Source: Oscillospiraceae bacterium (GTDB lineage: Bacteria; Bacillota; Clostridia; Oscillospirales; Ruminococcaceae). Taken from it: 64,000 bases of DNA. This document shows positions 59,743 to 64,000 of this stretch, one piece after another (the stretch's first letter is position 1; every line of letters begins with the position of its first letter). The stretch spans positions 1-64,000 of the forward strand of contig JAAWRH010000016.1 in NCBI GenBank assembly GCA_022800935.1, given 5' to 3'. The notes beneath the pieces are model-generated. The model saw only the letters and a list, made by a program, of their open reading frames with translations, was not told the DNA's origin and searched no databases. The position numbers were made by a program, and so were the translations under genes.

Positions 59743-61347
59743 TTACAGCTGAGGACCGGCGGGAACCAGAGCCTTACCGGCGGGGTTGCCCTCGTACTTG
59801 ACAAAGTTCTTGATAAACCGCTGTGCCAGGTCCTTGGCCTTCTCATCCCACTGGGCGGCGTCGGCGTAGGTGTCACGGGGGTCCAGAATGGCGGGATCAA
59901 CGCCGGGCAGAGAGGTGGGAACCTCAAAGTTAAAGTAAGGAATCTTCTTGGTGGGGGCGTCCAGAATGGCCCCGGAGAGGATAGCGTCGATGATGCCGCG
60001 GGTATCCTTGATGGAGATGCGCTTGCCGGTTCCGTTCCAGCCGGTGTTTACCAGGTAAGCCTTTGCTCCGCTCTTCTCCATTCTCTTGACCAGCTCCTCG
60101 GCGTACTTGGTGGGATGCAGCTCCAGGAAGGCCTGGCCGAAGCAGGCGGAGAAGGTGGGGGTGGGCTCGGTGATGCCTCTCTCGGTACCGGCCAGCTTGG
60201 CGGTAAAGCCGGAGAGGAAGTAGTACTGGGTCTGCTCAGGGGTCAGGATGGAAACGGGGGGCAGAACGCCGAAAGCATCGGCGGAAAGGAAGATGACGTT
60301 CTTCGCGGCAGGCGCGGCGGAAACAGGGCGAACGATCTTCTCAATGTGGTCGATGGGGTAGGAAACGCGGGTGTTCTCAGTAACGCTCTTGTCCGCAAAG
60401 TCAATCTTGCCGTTCTCGTCCAGGGTGACGTTCTCCAGCAGGGCGTCGCGACGGATGGCGTTGTAGATGTCGGGCTCGGATTCCTTATCCAGGTTGATGA
60501 CCTTGGCATAGCAGCCGCCCTCGAAGTTGAAGACGCCGTTGTCGTCCCAGCCGTGCTCGTCGTCGCCGATGAGCAGGCGCTTGGGATCGGTGGAAAGGGT
60601 GGTCTTGCCGGTGCCGGACAGGCCGAAGAAGATGGCGGTATTCTCGCCGTTCATATCGGTGTTGGCGGAGCAGTGCATGGAGGCAATGCCTCTCAGGGGC
60701 AGGTAGTAGTTCATCATGGAGAACATGCCCTTCTTCATCTCGCCGCCGTACCAGGTGTTGAGGATAACCTGCTCACGGCTGGTGATGTTGAAAGCAGCGG
60801 CGGTCTCGGAGTTGAGGCCCAGCTCCTTGTAGTTCTCAACCTTGGCCTTGGAGGCGTTGTAGACCACGAAATCGGGTTCAAATTTCTCCAGCTCCTCCTC
60901 GGTGGGGCGGATGAACATGTTCTTGACAAAGTGTGCCTGCCACGCCACTTCCATAATAAAGCGGATAGCCATGCGGGTGTCGGCGTTGGTGCCGCAGAAA
61001 GCGTCAACGACAAACAGGCGCTTGTTGGAAAGCTCCTGGATGGCAAGCTTCTTCAGCTCTTTCCAAGCCTCCTCGGAGGCGGGGTGGTTGTCGTTGGGAT
61101 ATTCGGGGGTGGTCCACCAAACGGTGTTCTTGGAGTTCTCATCCATAACAATGAACTTATCCTTGGGGGAACGACCGGTGTAGATGCCGGTCATCACGTT
61201 GACAGCCCCCAGCTCGCTGACCTGTCCCCGCTCGTAGCCGGTGAGTTCAGGTTTGATTTCCTCCTGATAAAGCTCATCAAAGGAGGGATTGTACACAATT
61301 TCAGTGGTACCGGTAATGCCATACTTGGTCAGATCAATCTTTTTCAT
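59743..61347 (-). CDS. pckA: ATP-dependent phosphoenolpyruvate carboxykinase
   Basis: About 534 residues from ATG 61347 (AAAGAGG upstream); the longer frame to 61479 has no ribosome site. Motifs: [31 protein letters not shown]-loop [22 protein letters not shown] and [10 protein letters not shown]. It converts oxaloacetate and ATP to PEP and CO2, or runs in reverse to fix CO2 during fermentation. With ppdK it controls the PEP-pyruvate-oxaloacetate node. Single-gene unit with its own promoter and a terminator at 59673-59707. Confidence 0.98.
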   Translation of the reverse strand: MKKIDLTKYGITGTTEIVYNPSFDELYQEEIKPELTGYERGQVSELGAVNVMTGIYTGRSPKDKFIVMDENSKNTVWWTTPEYPNDNHPASEEAWKELKKLAIQELSNKRLFVVDAFCGTNADTRMAIRFIMEVAWQAHFVKNMFIRPTEEELEKFEPDFVVYNASKAKVENYKELGLNSETAAAFNITSREQVILNTWYGGEMKKGMFSMMNYYLPLRGIASMHCSANTDMNGENTAIFFGLSGTGKTTLSTDPKRLLIGDDEHGWDDNGVFNFEGGCYAKVINLDKESEPDIYNAIRRDALLENVTLDENGKIDFADKSVTENTRVSYPIDHIEKIVRPVSAAPAAKNVIFLSADAFGVLPPVSILTPEQTQYYFLSGFTAKLAGTERGITEPTPTFSACFGQAFLELHPTKYAEELVKRMEKSGAKAYLVNTGWNGTGKRISIKDTRGIIDAILSGAILDAPTKKIPYFNFEVPTSLPGVDPAILDPRDTYADAAQWDEKAKDLAQRFIKNFVKYEGNPAGKALVPAGPQL

Positions 61348-61467
61348 GTGATTCAACCTCTTTCCTGTTCTTTCGGATTTTGCCGGGAGGGTCCGCGGCA
61401 ATGAATACCTGAGGGCTTGCTTTTCGCTTTCCGGGGAGGCACAGCACAACAGGACTATACATACCCT

Positions 61468-61473
61468 ATTATA
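61468..61473 (-). promoter_or_regulatory. -10 box of pckA
   Basis: Read leftward, TATAAT in a TGTAT context, about 120 bp before the start codon. The -35 match (TAGCTT) is weak. It leaves an untranslated leader of about 110 bases. Confidence 0.45.
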
Positions 61474-61585
61474 ATACATTTTCCTCCGGAAAGCTATGGA
61501 TATTTTGTTAAAACATTTACGATTTTACAGTATTTTGTTTCAATCTTTTTTCAACTCAAAATATGATGGGACTATGACAAGCCCC

Positions 61586-61614
61586 TTGAAAAAACATTGC
61601 CTCCGTGCTATCAT
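61586..61614 (+). promoter_or_regulatory. Promoter of the aspartyl-tRNA synthetase gene
   Basis: TTGAAA (61586-61591), 17 bp, TATCAT (61609-61614) with extended TG, 27 bp before the start codon. Confidence 0.6.
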
Positions 61615-61641
61615 TATGAAAAAAACAGGAGGGCAAAAATA

Positions 61642-62976
61642 ATGGAACGTACCTACGCCGCAGAGGTAAAAAATAAACTGGGCGAGCGAATAAAAGTTCA
61701 GGGCTTTGTGGAAAATTTCCGCAACAGCAAGACAATGGCCTTTATTGTACTGAAGGATATTACAGGGAGACTACAAATCACCATTGAAAAGGAAAGCCGT
61801 CCCCAGCTTTGCCAGGGGCTGGAGGAACTGACCGGCGACTCGGTCATTACGGTGATTGGCAGGGCGGCGGAGAACGAATACGTCAGGCTGGGCGGCATTG
61901 AGCTGATTCCGGACGAGCTGATTCTGGAGAGCGCCGCGGACGCCCTGCCCATTGTGCGCAAAGAGATTCCCGCTACTAAAAAGAAGAAAGCACTGGAGCG
62001 CTCCGGCATAGATCAGCGGATTGACTACCGCTGGATTGACCTGCGCACCGATGAAAACCAGCTGATTTTCAAGGCCCAGTCCTGTATGGTAAACGCCATG
62101 CGCCGGTTCCTGCTGGAGCGGGAGTTCATCGAGATACACACCCCCAAGCTCATCGGGGCGGCCAGCGAAAGCGGAGCCGATGTTTTCGAGGTGAAGTATT
62201 TTGACCGCAAGGCATATCTTGCCCAAAGTCCCCAGTTTTATAAGCAGATGGCAATGGCCAGCGGCTTTGAGCGAATTTTTGAAGTGGGACCGGTATTCCG
62301 GGCGGAAAAATCCTACACCAGCAAGCACACCACCGAGTTTACCGGCTTTGACCTGGAATTCAGCTATATTGAGTCCTACCGGGATGTGATGAAGTTGGAG
62401 GAGGAGCTTTTGAAAGCCGCCCTGACGGCAGTCAGGGAAAAATACGGGCCGCAGATTCAGGAACTGTTCGGAACAGAGGTCGTTGTTCCGGAGACACCCT
62501 TCCCGGTGGTCACACTCCGGGAGCTGTACGAGGGGTTGGAGAAGGACTTCGGATACACGGTGGAGGAATCCGAAAAGGGGGACCTGACCACCGACGCGGA
62601 GCGGCTGAGCTATGAGTGGGTGAAGAAGCATTACAACCATGAGTTTTTGTTTGTCACCGATTACGGACCCGAAAAGCGGGCCTTTTACCACATGCGGGAT
62701 GAAAACGGCGTTCCCCAGGGGTACGACCTAATCTGGCGCGGGGTGGAGATCACTACCGGAGCGCAGCGGGAGCACCGTTACGACAGGCTGAAGGCCCAGG
62801 CGGATGAGAAGGGATTGGCGGAGGACGTCAAGTTTTACCTGGAGTTCTTCCAGTACGGATGCCCGCCCCATGGGGGCTTTGGGCTGGGGGTGGACCGGCT
62901 GACCATGCTGCTGCTGGGGCTGCACATCAAGGAGTCCATGTTTATTTTCCGGGGCCCAAACCGGCTGAACCCATAG
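61642..62976 (+). CDS. aspS2: Archaeal-type aspartyl-tRNA synthetase (probably non-discriminating)
   Basis: About 444 residues from ATG 61642 (CAGGAGG upstream). The N-terminal OB-fold anticodon domain is about 1-105. The class II catalytic domain follows: motif 1 near EFIEIHTPKLI, motif 2 in GPVFRAEKSYTSKHTTEF, motif 3 in GGFGLGVDRLTMLLLG. It lacks the GAD insertion of bacterial AspS and is close to archaeal and clostridial AspRS2 enzymes. These charge both tRNA-Asp and tRNA-Asn, the latter then amidated by GatCAB. It is probably a second AspRS besides a bacterial-type one elsewhere. Confidence 0.88.
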   Translation: MERTYAAEVKNKLGERIKVQGFVENFRNSKTMAFIVLKDITGRLQITIEKESRPQLCQGLEELTGDSVITVIGRAAENEYVRLGGIELIPDELILESAADALPIVRKEIPATKKKKALERSGIDQRIDYRWIDLRTDENQLIFKAQSCMVNAMRRFLLEREFIEIHTPKLIGAASESGADVFEVKYFDRKAYLAQSPQFYKQMAMASGFERIFEVGPVFRAEKSYTSKHTTEFTGFDLEFSYIESYRDVMKLEEELLKAALTAVREKYGPQIQELFGTEVVVPETPFPVVTLRELYEGLEKDFGYTVEESEKGDLTTDAERLSYEWVKKHYNHEFLFVTDYGPEKRAFYHMRDENGVPQGYDLIWRGVEITTGAQREHRYDRLKAQADEKGLAEDVKFYLEFFQYGCPPHGGFGLGVDRLTMLLLGLHIKESMFIFRGPNRLNP

Positions 62977-63002
62977 AGAAAAACACGTTGTGCCGCAAAA
63001 GA

Positions 63003-63038
63003 AACACGTCTTGACACAGTATCAAGGCGTGTTTTTTT
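63003..63038 (+). terminator. Terminator of the aspartyl-tRNA synthetase gene
   Basis: AACACG and TCTTGA pair with TCAAG and CGTGTT (63003-63032), followed by TTTTTTT. It abuts the sirtuin remnant on the other strand. Confidence 0.85.
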
Positions 63039-63336
63039 ACCTCTGTTCAGCCCACATCTGTTTTACAGTTTCCTCGTTGTCATAGGTGCGTCTGTGGCAC
63101 GGCCGGGAGCATTGCCACAGGCCATAGTCCCCCTGGGTGTAGAACAGCCGCTTTTTATCAAAGCCCGCAAGCTGGAATTGGTGGTCCACATTGGTGGTGA
63201 GGACAAAATAGTCCTTAACGCCTTCTGCCAGTTTCCGCAGATTGTCATAGACCGGTTTCGGGGCCCGTTGGTAACGGTTTATCATGTCTCTGTCTGTATT
63301 ATAGCAGAGCTTTTGGGGGCTGTGAAGTACGCACAA
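63037..63336 (-). pseudogene. Internal fragment of a sirtuin (Sir2-like deacylase)
   Basis: About 85 residues of a sirtuin remain in one open frame: APKPVYDNLRKL, FVLTTNVDHQFQ (the NAD-site TxNxD motif), FYTQGDYGLWQCSRPCH (first zinc Cys pair) and ending at MWAEQR. The Rossmann N-terminus with the GAGxS loop and everything after the first Cys pair are missing, so it cannot work. The wording resembles the sirtuins of Firmicutes linked to macrodomain proteins (SirTM), but that is tentative. The true homology starts near codon 18; the upstream part of the frame looks random. No ribosome site. Confidence 0.75.
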
Positions 63337-63374
63337 TATTGTGGTATAGTCACCTGGAAGTAACGATTGGACAG

Positions 63375-63467
63375 TTACCGGGGGGACAATTGGATAATTC
63401 CCATCTCCTGCAATACCGGCTCCGGTAAAATCGAAGGGCCTGCGGAAAAATTGTAGATTTGCCGCAT
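63375..63467 (-). pseudogene. serC: 5' fragment of serC (phosphoserine aminotransferase)
   Basis: A 30-codon frame with a perfect ribosome site (AAGGAGG before ATG 63467) starts MRQIYNFSAGPSILPEPVLQ, the conserved beginning of SerC. Homology stops after about 21 residues, and TAA follows at 63375-63377. The remaining 340 or so residues are absent. With the adjacent sirtuin fragment it marks a deletion scar. The start signals are still intact, so a short peptide could be made. A second, complete serC may exist elsewhere. Confidence 0.75.
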
Positions 63468-63492
63468 TAGAAAACCTCCTTGTTTTCCGTAA

Positions 63493-64000
63493 TCAAATGG
63501 TCAGGCTGGAAAAAGCCTGTTCCAAATCAGAAATAATATCCTCCACACTCTCAAGGCCAACGGATAGTCTGACCATGCCGCTGTCAATTCCCGCCGCTGC
63601 CAACTGCTCGTCGTTAAGCTGGCGATGCGTTTCACTGGCCGGATGCAAAACGTAGGTGCGAATATCCGCAACATGAACCTCATTTGAGGCCAAGTGCAAA
63701 GTGTTCATAAACCACATGGCGTTTTCTTTCCCGCCTTTGATGATGAAAGAGATAACGCCGCTGCATCCTTTCAGATATTTTTTTGCGAGCGCATAGTTTT
63801 CATCACTTTCCAGGCCAGGATAATTCACTTTTTCCACATATGGGGACTGTTCCAAATACCGAGCCACCATCATGGTATTCTCACAATACTGTTTCATTCT
63901 GACGGCCAGCGTTTCCAGTCCAAGGTTCAGCAGAAAAGCAGAATGTGCCGCCGGGTAAACACCGAAATCCCGCATGAGCTGCATCCTGGCTTTAACGATA
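63493..64000 (-). CDS. O-acetylhomoserine sulfhydrylase, C-terminal part (cut by window edge)
   Basis: The frame runs off the right edge and gives the last 168 residues of a Cys/Met-metabolism PLP enzyme: LRDFGV-like RMQLMRDFGVYPAAHSAF, GLETLAVRMKQYCENT, VNYPGLESDENY, and VADIRTYVLHPASETHRQL near the end. Such enzymes make homocysteine (or Cys/Met) from O-acetylhomoserine and sulfide. The PLP lysine lies beyond the window. The stop is 26 bp upstream of the serC remnant, in the same direction. Confidence 0.88.
   Translation of the reverse strand, partial: IVKARMQLMRDFGVYPAAHSAFLLNLGLETLAVRMKQYCENTMMVARYLEQSPYVEKVNYPGLESDENYALAKKYLKGCSGVISFIIKGGKENAMWFMNTLHLASNEVHVADIRTYVLHPASETHRQLNDEQLAAAGIDSGMVRLSVGLESVEDIISDLEQAFSSLTI

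Overview
The window looks like a chromosome segment of a gut Clostridia species, probably an Oscillospiraceae/Ruminococcaceae-type Firmicute. The evidence is the G+C-rich coding sequence with strong AGGAGG ribosome sites, Firmicutes-type genes (glmU-pth-mfd order, family-4 uracil-DNA glycosylase, archaeal-type aspartyl-tRNA synthetase, ATP-dependent PEP carboxykinase, pyruvate phosphate dikinase, BioY) and an A+T-richer Tn916/Tn1549-type conjugative element. No rRNA, tRNA or CRISPR array was recognised.

1-7.6 kb is the right part of an integrative conjugative element: a truncated mobC, an XRE regulator, a very A+T-rich cargo cassette (ECF sigma factor, membrane protein, ABC ATPase and permease), a second small sigma-like protein with its HTH partner, then xis and int with repeats that look like integrase arm sites. 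A strong G+C-rich palindromic repeat (7.70-7.75 kb) lies near the junction with the chromosome.

7.8-21.8 kb is one long leftward sugar-utilisation locus. An LplB/LplC-type ABC importer with its lipoprotein feeds a cytoplasmic set: a serine hydrolase, two duplicated Gfo/Idh/MocA oxidoreductases with a Cys cluster, a NagB-like isomerase/deaminase with altered active-site residues, a LarA-type nickel racemase with all key residues, a uridine-kinase-like kinase, a third Gfo/Idh/MocA enzyme, a DMT transporter and a GH109-type NAD-dependent glycosidase. Two tandem esterases follow, in the opposite direction. This set is the best candidate for an undescribed pathway.

24.7-37.8 kb is mainly core: ppdK; glmU, pth and mfd; a hexuronate pair (uxuA plus an SDR, probably mannonate oxidoreductase); a uracil-DNA glycosylase and NADP isocitrate dehydrogenase. 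At 37.9-39.6 kb lies a small A+T-richer island with an LRR-like protein and a BrnT/BrnA toxin-antitoxin pair.

39.8-50.5 kb holds a second sugar ABC importer (again with no ATPase gene), a large secreted Ig/InlB-like protein with a compositional break, bioY under a consensus promoter flanked by two BirA-type operators, and an XRE-TPR regulator coupled to an ABC exporter. 50.6-59.6 kb holds a PTS IIC-like permease, an M18 aminopeptidase, a four-gene operon of secreted and small proteins (two of them paralogues), and a MATE efflux pump. 59.7-64 kb holds pckA, an aspartyl-tRNA synthetase, remnants of a sirtuin and of serC, and the C-terminal part of an O-acetylhomoserine sulfhydrylase.

Coordinates of genes use the start codon judged best from ribosome-site spacing, so several begin inside the longest open frame. 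All function calls are from reading the translated sequence; no database search was run.
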